Numbered from the stretch's first letter, positions 1 to 7,540 are shown. The stretch: 11,855 nucleotides of DNA from Anaerolineae bacterium (GCA_030598425.1 JAUVPY010000030.1:1-11855); one strand, 5' to 3'. Program-made: numbers and translations. Notes: generated from the sequence alone by a model not told the origin.

Positions 1-22
1 ATGCAAAAGCACCTCCCTGAAT

Positions 23-37
23 CCCGCCTCCGGCGGG
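23..37. repeat. GC-rich perfect hairpin upstream of the first ORF
   Basis: CCCGCC and GGCGGG form a perfect 6-bp stem around a 3-nt TCC loop. No T-run follows, so it is not a typical intrinsic terminator. It lies about 55 bases before the ATG at 93 and may be leader structure or the tail of an upstream transcription unit. The window starts too close to decide. Confidence 0.35.
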
Positions 38-92
38 TCGCCGCTGGCGCATTCTTGGATGTGATCGCAAAAGCTGGTGATAGGAGATCAAC

Positions 93-277
93 ATGCCCAT
101 AAACCCCGCAAACGCAACCGAACTCGCAACCATTGCCCGCGAAGTCGGCGCCGAAGTCGTGGAAGGCAACCTGCGCTACCCTTCCGAGACCGGCAGTTGG
201 CAACTGGGCGACGTGGACCTGGGCGAGTACCTGGATCGCTACCGAGACCAACGCCAGGAGAGGAGGCTCCAGTCTAA
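93..277 (+). pseudogene. Small ORF upstream of acsA, unrecognised, probably frame-disrupted at its 3' end
   Basis: I do not recognise this protein. The ATG at 93 has a convincing ribosome site (AGGAG about 6 bases upstream). The first ~54 residues look coding: an acidic, helix-prone start, then a segment with [12 protein letters not shown] followed by [15 protein letters not shown]. In this frame there is no stop until 428, so it would run about 140 bases into acsA as unnatural Gly/Ser-rich sequence. A one-base shift near the CC at 254-255 would instead give DQR-PGEEAPV and stop at TAA 275-277, just before the acsA start. That normal operon spacing suggests an indel here, either a real mutation or an assembly error. 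The end given assumes the shift. Co-translation with acsA is likely; function is unknown. Confidence 0.5.
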
Positions 278-288
278 GATCGGGGGAG

Positions 289-2154
289 GTGTACTATCCC
301 TCTCCGGAGGTTGTGGCAGCGGCTCACGCCAAGGAGTACGAAGCGCTCTACAAGCGGTCGTTAGAGGACCCAGAGGGTTTCTGGGGGGAACGAGCCGAGG
401 AATTGGAATGGTTCCAGAAATGGGATAAGGTATTGGATGACAGTGATGCGCCTTTCTACAAGTGGTTCGTCGGCGGCAAAACGAACATCGTTCACAATGC
501 CATTGACCGCCATCTCAAGACTCATCGCAAGAACAAGCTAGCCCTAATCTGGGTGGGCGAGCCTGGCGATTCGCGTACCTTTTCTTACTTTGCCCTCAAC
601 CGCGAAGTGTCCAAGTTCGCCAACGTGCTCAAGAGCATGGGAGTGAAGAAGGGTGACATCGTCACTATCTACCTGCCTCGCTTGCCGGAGCAAATGATCG
701 CTATGTTGGCCTGCGCCAAGATTGGTGCGGCGCATAGTGTGGTCTACGGCGGTTTCAGTGTCGAGGCGCTGGCCGAGCGTATTGAGGACGCTCAAAGCCG
801 GGTGCTAGTCACCGCCGACGGCGGCTGGTTGCGGGGAAAGATCATCGCCCTCAAGGACATCGCGGACGAGGCTATGGCTCGCCAGCCGACAGTCGAGACG
901 TGTATCGTGGTTAAGCGCACTGGGCAAGACATCTACATGGAGGCGGGGCGCGATTATTGGTACGAAGACCTGATGAGTTTGCCCATCGCCGGCCCAATCT
1001 GTGAGACGGAGCCGACGGATGCCGAGGATATGCTCTTTATCCTTTATACCTCGGGCACCACCGGGCGGCCCAAGGGCGTGATCCATACCCACGGTGGCTA
1101 CATGGTCTTCACTTACACGACGCTCAAGTACGTCTTCGATGTCAAAGACGAAGATCGCTGGTGGTGTGCTGCCGACCCGGGCTGGATCACTGGTCATAGT
1201 TACATCGTCTACGCACCACTAATCAACGGTGTTACCAGCTTTATGTACGAGGGTGCGCCTACTCATCCTTATCCTAATCGCTGGTGGCAAATGATTGAAA
1301 ATCATGGCATCACCATCCTTTACACTGCGCCAACGGCTATTCGCGGCCTGATGCGCTTCGGCGACTCCTGGCCTAACCGGCACAACTTGGGTAGTTTGCG
1401 ATTGCTGGGAACTGTGGGTGAGCCGATTAATCCGGAGGCCTGGAAGTGGTATTACACCGTGATCGGTCAGGAGCGCTGCCCTATTATGGACACCTGGTGG
1501 CAGACGGAGACCGGCGGCTTTATGATTACGCCTCTGCCTATCACGCCCCTCAAACCAGGTTCGGCCACGCGTCCCTTCTTTGGGATTGACGTAGACGTGG
1601 TAGATGACGAGAGCCAACCAGTGCCGACCGGTGAAGAGGGCTACTTAGTTGTTAAGACGCCCTGGCCTGGCATGCTGCGCGCCGTATATAAAGACCCTGA
1701 TCGTTATCGTGAGCAGTACTGGGACAAATTCAAGACTATGTATCAGACCGGCGACTCGGCGCGCAAAGACGAAGATGGCTACGTGTGGGTCATCGGTCGT
1801 ATGGATGACGTGATCAAGGTTAGTGGTTACCGGCTGGGCACAGCCGAGGTGGAGAGCGCCTTAGTGAGTCATCCGGACGTGTCAGAGGCGGCAGCAATCG
1901 GATTGCCTCACGAGTTGAAGGGTAACGCCATCCATGCCTACGTCATCCTGCGCGCTGGTGTCGAGGGCGATGAAAACCTAGCTGAAACACTGCGAGATCA
2001 CGTGGGGCACGAGATGGGGCCCATCGCGAAACCGGAGACCATCACTGTGGTAGATACCCTGCCCAAGACGCGTAGTGGGAAGATTATGCGACGCTTGCTC
2101 AAGGCGCGTGCCTTAGGGTTGCCGGAGGGCGACGTAAGTACGTTGGAGGAGTAG
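289..2154 (+). CDS. acsA: Acetyl-CoA synthetase (acetate--CoA ligase, AMP-forming)
   Basis: Cytoplasmic ANL-superfamily enzyme that converts acetate, ATP and CoA to acetyl-CoA via acetyl-AMP. From GTG 289 it is 621 residues, slightly short for the family (about 630-660). Visible motifs in order: the N-terminal YYPSPEVV and [16 protein letters not shown]; the P-loop [11 protein letters not shown] near residue 253; [30 protein letters not shown] near 401, with the Trp that favours acetate over longer acids; YQTGD; and the hinge [20 protein letters not shown], where the usual SGHRL is SGYRL. The C-terminal [11 protein letters not shown] has the catalytic, acetylatable Lys near residue 598. The reading frame is open upstream to ATG 133, but those residues are an out-of-frame shadow of the small ORF. 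The start is uncertain: GTG 289 lacks a well-spaced ribosome site, whereas AGGAGG at 261-266 is ideally placed for in-frame codon 274, which is CTA. Confidence 0.93.
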   Translation: MYYPSPEVVAAAHAKEYEALYKRSLEDPEGFWGERAEELEWFQKWDKVLDDSDAPFYKWFVGGKTNIVHNAIDRHLKTHRKNKLALIWVGEPGDSRTFSYFALNREVSKFANVLKSMGVKKGDIVTIYLPRLPEQMIAMLACAKIGAAHSVVYGGFSVEALAERIEDAQSRVLVTADGGWLRGKIIALKDIADEAMARQPTVETCIVVKRTGQDIYMEAGRDYWYEDLMSLPIAGPICETEPTDAEDMLFILYTSGTTGRPKGVIHTHGGYMVFTYTTLKYVFDVKDEDRWWCAADPGWITGHSYIVYAPLINGVTSFMYEGAPTHPYPNRWWQMIENHGITILYTAPTAIRGLMRFGDSWPNRHNLGSLRLLGTVGEPINPEAWKWYYTVIGQERCPIMDTWWQTETGGFMITPLPITPLKPGSATRPFFGIDVDVVDDESQPVPTGEEGYLVVKTPWPGMLRAVYKDPDRYREQYWDKFKTMYQTGDSARKDEDGYVWVIGRMDDVIKVSGYRLGTAEVESALVSHPDVSEAAAIGLPHELKGNAIHAYVILRAGVEGDENLAETLRDHVGHEMGPIAKPETITVVDTLPKTRSGKIMRRLLKARALGLPEGDVSTLEE

Positions 2155-2174
2155 CTTCCTGGCGACGAGGAAGC
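2154..2174 (+). terminator. Possible stem-loop terminator of acsA
   Basis: GCTTCCT (2154-2160) and AGGAAGC (2168-2174) form a perfect 7-bp stem with a 7-nt loop, beginning at the last base of the acsA stop. No T-run follows, so it may be a weak or Rho-aided terminator or an mRNA 3'-end stabiliser. Confidence 0.35.
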
Positions 2175-2271
2175 CAGCTCAATCGAAGGCCTTGAATCTG
2201 TCAGCACGACGCAGATCGGCGTGCGTAGGCACGGATGGTCATCTGTGGCGTGTTTCTAAGTCACTGTAATG

Positions 2272-2300
2272 TTGACACCGTTGACACTGGTGGATATCAG
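2272..2300 (+). promoter_or_regulatory. Possible distal promoter with doubled -35 box
   Basis: Two perfect TTGACA boxes lie 9 bases apart (2272-2277 and 2281-2286) inside a GTTGACAC direct repeat. The first is 17 bases from TATCAG (2295-2300), a 4/6 match to the -10 consensus. If active it would give the downstream glycosyltransferase gene a leader of about 80 nt. The weak -10 makes this tentative; the duplicated box could instead be an operator. Confidence 0.3.
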
Positions 2301-2369
2301 GCGTGTGCTGGATCGTTCCGCTTATCGCTTGATCTGATCGATGAGAAGTTGGTTAGTCTGTAGGCTTCG

Positions 2370-2378
2370 TGTTATAAT
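2370..2378 (+). promoter_or_regulatory. Extended -10 promoter for a near-leaderless mRNA
   Basis: TGT followed by TATAAT is a perfect extended -10 element. The -35 region (TTGGTT at 2349-2354, 18-base spacer) is poor, as extended -10 promoters tolerate. The expected transcription start is at about 2383-2387, and the gene's GTG is at 2387. No Shine-Dalgarno sequence lies between. Translation would therefore start at or within a few bases of the 5' end. Confidence 0.6.
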
Positions 2379-2386
2379 TTGCAGCG

Positions 2387-5035
2387 GTGACTGACCAAAT
2401 CAATTCTACGCACAATTCGTCTAAAGATAAGAGACAAAACACGGCGCTTGATGTGCTTCTTGCTCTGGCTGTTGGTCTGGGCGCTCTTGTGTTGTATATA
2501 GCTACCCTGGCGCCTACTGTCCTCTTTGCTGATGGCGCAGAGTTTCAGTTCGTGCCCTATATGCTGGGCATTGCTCACCCCACTGGATATCCCCTATACT
2601 TGCTGCTAGGCTGGGTCTGGAGCCATGTGTTGCCCATCGGTGACGTGGCCTACCGGATGAATCTTTTCTCAGCGCTGTGGGCTGCCCTGGCTGTTGGTAT
2701 GACCTATCTGGTAGCGCTGCGCTTTATTCGGTTTGCTGCGCCTGGAATCGATCCCCTTACCGTTCGCTTATCGGCGGTCACTGCTGCGCTGACCTTTGCT
2801 GTCGGCGAGACCTTTTGGAGCCAAGCTGTGATCGCGGAGGTCTATTCATTCAACGCCTTCTTCGTGGCCTTGGTTCTGTTACTGACGTTCTGGCTAGCGG
2901 ACTGTCTGGTGGACAGGAAGGCGCAAGAATACCCACCGCCGGTGCCAAGCGGTATTTCACCCCTTGCCTTCCGCAGCCTGGTACTGGCGATTGTCTTCGG
3001 GCTGAGCCTCACGCATCATGTGACGATGCTCTTGCTGCTGCCAGGCATCTTGGTATACTTGTGGCTCGTTCGGCGCTCATCTCGACCCCGCCGGCGCAGC
3101 ACCCACGATGTCTTTACCACGGGAAGGGCAGCAGCTCCCAAAACTCGACCGATAGGCCTGTTCGCGCCTCGATCCCTGCTACGCCGGGTGGGCCATGTTT
3201 TGGCCTTGATGGTTGCCCTAGCAGTTCCGTTACTCTTGTATCTCTATCTGCCATTGCGCGCTCCTCATACGCCATATGCCACGCTCCAGCTAAGTGGGAG
3301 CCAGACGTTGGTCCTTTACGAAAACACCTGGCGCGGCTTTGTGAATCATTTGACGGCCGGCCCCTTTGCTGGCAACTTGGCGCTGCCCACCGCGGGCACA
3401 GAGCGAGCGTTGATGACGTGGAGATTGCTACGCGGTCAAATTAGTCTGGTTGGCCTTGTGCTGGCGCTCGTCGGGCTGGGGCGGCTGATCGCTGGTCGGC
3501 GCTGGCCGCTTCTGGCGCTAACAGGGCTGGGCTATGGCGCGGGCGTAGCTTTTAATCTGGCGTATTTCATCGGTGACATACAGGTCCTATTTATTCCGTC
3601 CTATCTATTCGTTAGTTTGTGGCTGGGCCTGGGAGTGGCAAGCGTGGCCCAGGGAGTGGCGAGGGGATTGGTGCGCTGGAAAGGCTCACCCCTCACTTAT
3701 TCTGAGTTTGGGCAGCAGGGCTACCGGCGTCTCACCGAAGGACTGTCTCGGCTGATAGTCCGAATGGTGGCGCTACTGGCTCTTGCGCTGCCCATAGTGT
3801 TGCTGGTTTCAAACTTTGGGGCTGTGGATCAGTCGGATAATATCGAGGCTCAAAACGTGTGGAACTCCATCCTGGCCAAGCCAATTCCCGAGGGATCCGT
3901 GCTCGTCAGCAACGATCGTGATGAGATGATGCCGTTATGGTATTACCAATACGTGGATGGACGCCGCCCTGACCTGCTGGGTATCTTTTCGCTTATTGTG
4001 ACTGAGCCTACCTATGCCAATTTGGGCGGATTGATAGATCAGGCCCTTTTGAGCCAGCGATCTGTTTATCTCATCAAACCTATGCCTGGTCTGGAAGTCA
4101 AGGCACAATTGGAGCCTGATCCCGAGATGCTCCCAATGATACGGGTTTCGGGCCCAGCCTTGGAGCGCCCTCCGCTCCATCCCCGTGAAGTGGAGCTAGC
4201 CGGAGTGATGCGATTGGTGGGCTACGATCAATCGTCATCCAGCGCGCGACCGGGCGAGTCACTCACCATCACTCTCTACTGGCAGCCACAATCTGAAATT
4301 GATTTCGACTATTCGAGCTATGTCCACTTGGTAGCCGAGGCAGGGCGGGGAATCACCCAGAGTGACCACCAACTGGGCGGTGAGTATTACCCTACGTCCC
4401 TTTGGCGGCCGGGTGAGGTGCTGCGCGACAGTCACGTGCTGACCATCCCTCAAGATGTGGCGCCCGGTGTCTATAGACTGGTGTCTGGTATGTATCGTTA
4501 CCCTTCATTGGAGCCATTGGGTGGCCCTGCCGACATTGGCCTTATGGCTGTTAAGGACCCCACACATGTGCAGATGATATTCCCTAATGATGCACAGTCT
4601 TCTGCGGAAACTGCGCGTATTTCCGATGTGGAGTTTGGCGAGCGCATTATGCTGCTGGGTTATGATCGGGAACTACTGGATGGTGGGCTAGAATTGGTCC
4701 TATACCTGCAAGCGGGGCGCCCTTTGGACCAGAACTGGACTGTCTTTGTGCATCTGGTGGATAGTACCGGTAGCCTGGTTGCTCAGCACGACAGCCAGCC
4801 GCGAGACGGGCGCTATCCCACGTCAGTTTGGGATCAAGGCGAAGTAGTCGATGACCCCCACTTGCTTGTGTTCCCGGCAAACTTACCCGATGGAGAATAT
4901 CAGGTCGTCGTGGGGTTATATTCTGTAGAGAGCGGCGAGCGCCTGCCTGTGCTCGACGTTGAGAGTAATCCGATTGGAGACAGCGTTCCGCTGGTTGTGA
5001 TGGTGCTGACTGATGGGGAGTGGCAGATCAAATAG
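2387..5035 (+). CDS. DUF2723 (GT-C-like) membrane glycosyltransferase with two C-terminal beta-rich domains
   Basis: 882-residue integral membrane protein. The N-terminus is a short polar cytoplasmic tail, a first membrane helix (about residues 21-42), then the DUF2723 signature: APTVLFADGAEF with acidic D49 and E52, followed by AHPTGYPLY (64-71). In GT-C enzymes the acidic residues of this first external loop are the catalytic or metal-binding ones. About ten or more further hydrophobic helices run to residue ~480. DUF2723 is the family of eukaryotic TMEM260, an O-mannosyltransferase, so lipid-linked sugar transfer to an extracytoplasmic acceptor is likely; the bacterial substrate is unknown. 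The C-terminal half is soluble and carries two related units, about residues 602-725 and 747-860, each with LVGYD/LLGYD, YVHLV/FVHLV, YPTSLW/YPTSVW and G-V/E-Y near the end. They are probably external beta sandwiches. The GTG start has no ribosome site but sits on the predicted transcription start. Confidence 0.85.
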   Translation: MTDQINSTHNSSKDKRQNTALDVLLALAVGLGALVLYIATLAPTVLFADGAEFQFVPYMLGIAHPTGYPLYLLLGWVWSHVLPIGDVAYRMNLFSALWAALAVGMTYLVALRFIRFAAPGIDPLTVRLSAVTAALTFAVGETFWSQAVIAEVYSFNAFFVALVLLLTFWLADCLVDRKAQEYPPPVPSGISPLAFRSLVLAIVFGLSLTHHVTMLLLLPGILVYLWLVRRSSRPRRRSTHDVFTTGRAAAPKTRPIGLFAPRSLLRRVGHVLALMVALAVPLLLYLYLPLRAPHTPYATLQLSGSQTLVLYENTWRGFVNHLTAGPFAGNLALPTAGTERALMTWRLLRGQISLVGLVLALVGLGRLIAGRRWPLLALTGLGYGAGVAFNLAYFIGDIQVLFIPSYLFVSLWLGLGVASVAQGVARGLVRWKGSPLTYSEFGQQGYRRLTEGLSRLIVRMVALLALALPIVLLVSNFGAVDQSDNIEAQNVWNSILAKPIPEGSVLVSNDRDEMMPLWYYQYVDGRRPDLLGIFSLIVTEPTYANLGGLIDQALLSQRSVYLIKPMPGLEVKAQLEPDPEMLPMIRVSGPALERPPLHPREVELAGVMRLVGYDQSSSSARPGESLTITLYWQPQSEIDFDYSSYVHLVAEAGRGITQSDHQLGGEYYPTSLWRPGEVLRDSHVLTIPQDVAPGVYRLVSGMYRYPSLEPLGGPADIGLMAVKDPTHVQMIFPNDAQSSAETARISDVEFGERIMLLGYDRELLDGGLELVLYLQAGRPLDQNWTVFVHLVDSTGSLVAQHDSQPRDGRYPTSVWDQGEVVDDPHLLVFPANLPDGEYQVVVGLYSVESGERLPVLDVESNPIGDSVPLVVMVLTDGEWQIK

Positions 5036-5050
5036 ACTGCATTTCGCTAT

Positions 5051-6547
5051 CTATTGCCTGGCCTGGGCCATATCACGCAAGATCTTCTGAGCTTGGCGCC
5101 GGTAGAAGCCGTCAGTGTCCAGGTCTATGGCGCGCAAGAAGGCGAACTGAGCGGCTTCTTCCTCCCCCATTGCGTTGCGCAGCACCCCTAGGTGATAGTG
5201 GGTACTGGCCAGTTCTGGATCCAAACGGAGGGCGCTCTCAAGATGAAGACGCGCTTTGGCCGGATCGCCGGCCAGGAAATACATCCAGCCTAACATATCG
5301 CGGGTTTGGGGGTCTTCGGGAGCGAGGTCGGCGGCAGCCCGGGCCGCTGCCAACCCCCGGTCAGTGACCTGAAAGGTGTGGTCGGCATAGAAGCGAACCA
5401 GCGCCGAGTGAAAAGTCAAATCATCAGGCGCGGACTCAGCCGCTCTCGTTAGTGCTTTCTCAGCCTCTAGGTATTGTCCCAGTCCCACGTAGGCACGCGC
5501 TAGGTCAGCCAGGGCTCGCGCGTTGCCTGGATCTAGCCTGAGGGTGGCCTGGAACTCCTCGACGGCGAATTCATGCGCTTCTTGATTTAAATAGAAAAGC
5601 CCTAGCAAATAATGTCCCAGTGGCCAATCAGGCTGAGACTCGACTGCCCTTGCCAGGTGGGTAAAGGCCGGTCGCCCCAGTTGTGCTTCGGCGTGGCCCA
5701 AGAAGGCCGTTGCCTCGGCATCGGTGGGGTCTAGCCGCAGTGCCCGTTCCAACGCCGTGCGTGCCAGTTGCCACTCTCCAATTTGCACAAAGGCTAGTCC
5801 CATCGATTTGGCTTGTCTCGCCGCCGTGTCTGCTGTCTCAGCTCCACCCAAGGACTCGAGAAGATAATCGCGCATGGCAACCACCGCCGGGGGCTCATTG
5901 TTGGTGATGGCCTTCAGTTCGCGGCGCGCGCCGGAGGGATCGTCGATCGCTTGCATCATAGCCAGATAAAGATGAGCGGTTGGGTTGCCGCGGCCGGCTA
6001 CCTCGTTGCGCAGCATAGCTTCTGCTTCGGCAGGCCGATCCATATCCAGGTAGGCCAAGGCCAGACGCACTTGGATGTCGGACAGGTCCGACTCGTGCTC
6101 GCCTCGGCTAAGCGCCGACTCCCAATGTGACACGGCCCGCTGCCGGTCGCCTTGCTCCCAGCGGGCCGTCGCCAATCCGGTCAACGCTTTGGCGTTCTCC
6201 CCATCCCGAGCCAATGCCCGATTGAAGACATCTTCCGCCAGAGGCCACCGGCGCTGAGTAAGATAGATCTCGCCGATGGCCAACAAAGCCTCCAGGTCTT
6301 CGGGAGAGAGGGCCGCGATTTGTTCATAGGTCTCGATTGCTGCCGCGTAGGATTTGGCAGCTCTCAGATCGGTGGCCTCTCCCCAAAGAAGATCGGTGGC
6401 GCCAATCGGCGGCGGCACAACCGGCGTACCCAGCAGGACAAGCACAACCACTAAGAACAGTTTATAAGTAAATTGCTTTGTGCCACTGCTGGTCTGTTGA
6501 GATGAGCTCCCCACATTATGCGTAAGGTGCCGGCTATCCAACGGCAT
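5051..6547 (-). CDS. Membrane-anchored or exported TPR-repeat protein
   Basis: 498 residues. After a polar, Ser/Thr-rich N-terminal segment comes one hydrophobic stretch (about residues 27-49, FLVVVLVLLG core). It fits an uncleaved signal anchor or a late signal peptide, so the rest is probably outside the membrane. From residue ~54 to the end it is almost entirely tetratricopeptide repeats, roughly ten units, with typical A-x-x-x-Y-x-x-A and A-L-x-L-D-P endings (ALRLDPTDAEA, TLRLDPGNARA, ALRLDPELAST). Such proteins are binding scaffolds; no catalytic motif is visible and the partner cannot be read from sequence. The ATG at 6547 has GGGAG 7 bases upstream on this strand. It converges on the DUF2723 gene with a 15-bp gap. 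Its mRNA should carry a long structured leader (6548-6746). Confidence 0.85.
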   Translation of the reverse strand: MPLDSRHLTHNVGSSSQQTSSGTKQFTYKLFLVVVLVLLGTPVVPPPIGATDLLWGEATDLRAAKSYAAAIETYEQIAALSPEDLEALLAIGEIYLTQRRWPLAEDVFNRALARDGENAKALTGLATARWEQGDRQRAVSHWESALSRGEHESDLSDIQVRLALAYLDMDRPAEAEAMLRNEVAGRGNPTAHLYLAMMQAIDDPSGARRELKAITNNEPPAVVAMRDYLLESLGGAETADTAARQAKSMGLAFVQIGEWQLARTALERALRLDPTDAEATAFLGHAEAQLGRPAFTHLARAVESQPDWPLGHYLLGLFYLNQEAHEFAVEEFQATLRLDPGNARALADLARAYVGLGQYLEAEKALTRAAESAPDDLTFHSALVRFYADHTFQVTDRGLAAARAAADLAPEDPQTRDMLGWMYFLAGDPAKARLHLESALRLDPELASTHYHLGVLRNAMGEEEAAQFAFLRAIDLDTDGFYRRQAQKILRDMAQARQ

Positions 6548-6746
6548 CTCCCCACTCCCAAAGCACGCTGCTTCAAAGATTCGAACTTACGAACTCAAGC
6601 AGTTCTTGTCACTGCATTACTGATCCGACCACAACTATCTAAACCTTTTTGCGGCCACATGGGATGCCCGAATTTGTTTAGTTCCATATGTTCGGATCAG
6701 TAAACGTCACAAGGGGTTCAGATAGTTGTGTTCAGATCCGTAATGC
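6548..6746 (-). promoter_or_regulatory. Long structured 5' leader of the TPR gene
   Basis: From the predicted minus-strand start near 6746 to the ATG at 6547 the leader is about 200 nt. The first ~31 nt (6715-6745) pair with 6615-6645. Read as minus-strand RNA, 27 of 31 positions are Watson-Crick, 2 are G-U and 2 are mismatched. An inner segment (6693-6703) competes for the same 3' partner (6617-6627) with 11 perfect pairs. GAACT/AGTTC (6591-6605) forms a short hairpin. AAGCA/TGCTT (6561-6573) forms another immediately 5' of the ribosome site. This layout fits a cis-regulatory RNA, but the repeats could equally be DNA operators. It matches no riboswitch class that I recognise. Confidence 0.45.
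6615..6745. repeat. Long imperfect inverted repeat, plus a 40-bp-period direct repeat
   Basis: Arms 6615-6645 and 6715-6745 match at 27 of 31 positions and enclose 69 bp. With a small indel the similarity runs outward to TGTCA (6608) and TGACA (6747). Inside, 6676-6703 is a direct imperfect copy of 6716-6743 (20 of 28 identical, 40-bp offset). The shared core resembles GTTCRGATCMGTAA. Three related copies between divergent genes suggest regulator sites or RNA structure. Confidence 0.65.
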
Positions 6747-6752
6747 TGACAG

Positions 6753-6782
6753 ATTATACCATCACCCGCCAATTGTTGTCAC
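6753..6782 (-). promoter_or_regulatory. Promoter of the TPR gene (minus strand)
   Basis: On the minus strand GTGACA (6777-6782, 5/6 to TTGACA), an 18-base spacer, then TGG-TATAAT (a perfect -10 at 6753-6758 with the extended TG). Expected transcription start is near 6746, exactly at the outer edge of the inverted repeat. Confidence 0.55.
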
Positions 6783-6816
6783 GCGCGGTGCCGTTGACCC
6801 TCAGGCAAACGTGCTG

Positions 6817-6845
6817 TTGCCGTATACGACAATTATCGTTATACT
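6817..6845 (+). promoter_or_regulatory. Promoter of the DUF456 gene
   Basis: TTGCCG (4/6), a 17-base spacer and TATACT (5/6, 6840-6845). Expected start near 6852, about 22 bases ahead of GTG 6874, with GGGAG at 6863-6867 between them. The coherent spacing supports both the promoter and that start codon. Confidence 0.45.
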
Positions 6846-6873
6846 TGCGATACTATATTCTTGGGAGTTGCTC

Positions 6874-7389
6874 GTGCAGCCAGCCGCTGATCTCTTAACC
6901 TTGGTCGCCTATCTTCTGATCATCCTGGGCTTGGTTGGGGCTATTCTCCCAATTCTGCCGGGATCCGTTTTGATTTGGCTAGGAGCTCTATTGTGGGCTT
7001 GGGTTGACGGGTTCCAGGCGGTGGGCTGGCCTACATTGGCCGTATTAGGGGTGTTGATGGTGTTGGCTTGGACGAGCGATCTTGTTTTGACTACCCTCGG
7101 AACTCGTAAGGCTGGCGCAAGTTGGAAAGCTGTTGCTGGCGCTATAGCGGGTGGGATCGTGGGCGCTATTCTACTAAGCGGCGTGGTACCCGTGATCGGG
7201 ACCATCTTGGGCACGATTCTGGGCGCGCTGATAGGCATTCTACTCATCGAATACTACGACAAGCGTGACTGGGGACAGGCATACCGGGCCAGCAAGGCAT
7301 ACGTCCTCGGCTCTCTGGCTGGCAGAGCTCTGGAATTGGTCTTGTCTTTGTTCATGATCGTCATTTTTGCGTGGCAAGCATTCTTCTAA
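6874..7389 (+). CDS. DUF456 family small membrane protein
   Basis: 171 residues, almost all hydrophobic, with about five or six membrane helices. It has the DUF456 pattern: a first helix followed by GLVGAILPILPGSVLIWLGA near residue 20. It then has a Gly/Ala-rich pair of helices with small-residue spacing (AGAIAGGIVGAILL, GTILGTILGALIG). A charged EYYDKRDWGQAYRASKAY segment precedes the last helix. The function of DUF456 is not established. The frame is open back to ATG 6688, but those residues (SDSCVQIRNADRLYHHPP) do not look like a membrane protein and overlap the inverted repeat and both promoters. GTG 6874 has GGGAG six bases upstream and gives the usual family length. GTG 6811 would add one more hydrophobic stretch and cannot be excluded. 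It is divergent from the TPR gene. Confidence 0.75.
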   Translation: MQPAADLLTLVAYLLIILGLVGAILPILPGSVLIWLGALLWAWVDGFQAVGWPTLAVLGVLMVLAWTSDLVLTTLGTRKAGASWKAVAGAIAGGIVGAILLSGVVPVIGTILGTILGALIGILLIEYYDKRDWGQAYRASKAYVLGSLAGRALELVLSLFMIVIFAWQAFF

Positions 7390-7395
7390 CACAGA

Positions 7396-7506
7396 CCGTG
7401 CTCAAAATTGTTTGAGCGTGGCTAAAATCTGTGGGTAGTGATGGCTTTAGCCGTCCCTGGCGACTGAAGTCGCTACTACGTCCCACGAATCTTAGCCAGG
7501 CTCAAA
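7396..7506. mobile_element. Nested palindromic repeat element (MITE/REP-like)
   Basis: Outer arms 7411-7435 and 7482-7506 are inverted copies (21 of 25 matching). Nested inside are GATGGCT-TT-AGCCGTC (7440-7455), GCGAC-TGAA-GTCGC (7460-7473), and GTAGT/ACTAC flanks. The left arm also forms its own hairpin: GCTCAAA-ATTG-TTTGAGC (7400-7417), extended by two G-T wobbles and two G-C pairs out to 7396-7421. No transposase is present. The motif with GCGACTGAAGTCGC followed by TACTAC resembles extragenic palindromes I recall from Chloroflexota and cyanobacteria; I cannot confirm copy number here. It may also end transcription of the DUF456 gene, though no T-run follows. Confidence 0.55.
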
Positions 7507-7540
7507 TTGGTTTCCATAATGAGTTGGCCACGATTCACTA

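Noticed and set aside
1..102. Open frame from the window edge to TAA 100-102, possibly the tail of an upstream gene
   Set aside because: Only 33 codons, no recognisable motif, and it contains the 23-37 hairpin. Too little sequence to call.
133..288. N-terminal extension of acsA from ATG 133
   Set aside because: These residues are an out-of-frame reading of the small ORF, have no family similarity, and the ATG has no ribosome site.
544..1617. Long open frames on the minus strand within acsA
   Set aside because: Shadows of a well-supported gene; compositionally odd and with no ribosome sites.
2677..3444. 255-codon plus-strand frame inside the DUF2723 gene
   Set aside because: Cys/Ser/Arg-rich shadow in another frame of a clear membrane protein.
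5031..5055. AATAGA/TCTATT inverted repeat across both convergent stops, as a bidirectional terminator
   Set aside because: Six weak A-T-rich pairs, a 13-nt loop and no T-runs; it may be chance around TAG/CTA stops. No convincing terminator separates the two convergent genes.
6688..6873. DUF456 gene starting at ATG 6688
   Set aside because: The extension overlaps the inverted repeat and both promoters and does not resemble the family; GTG 6874 has a better ribosome site.
6615..7506. The two inverted-repeat regions as ends of one transposon carrying the DUF456 gene
   Set aside because: The arm sequences of the two elements are unrelated, and there is no transposase or target duplication.
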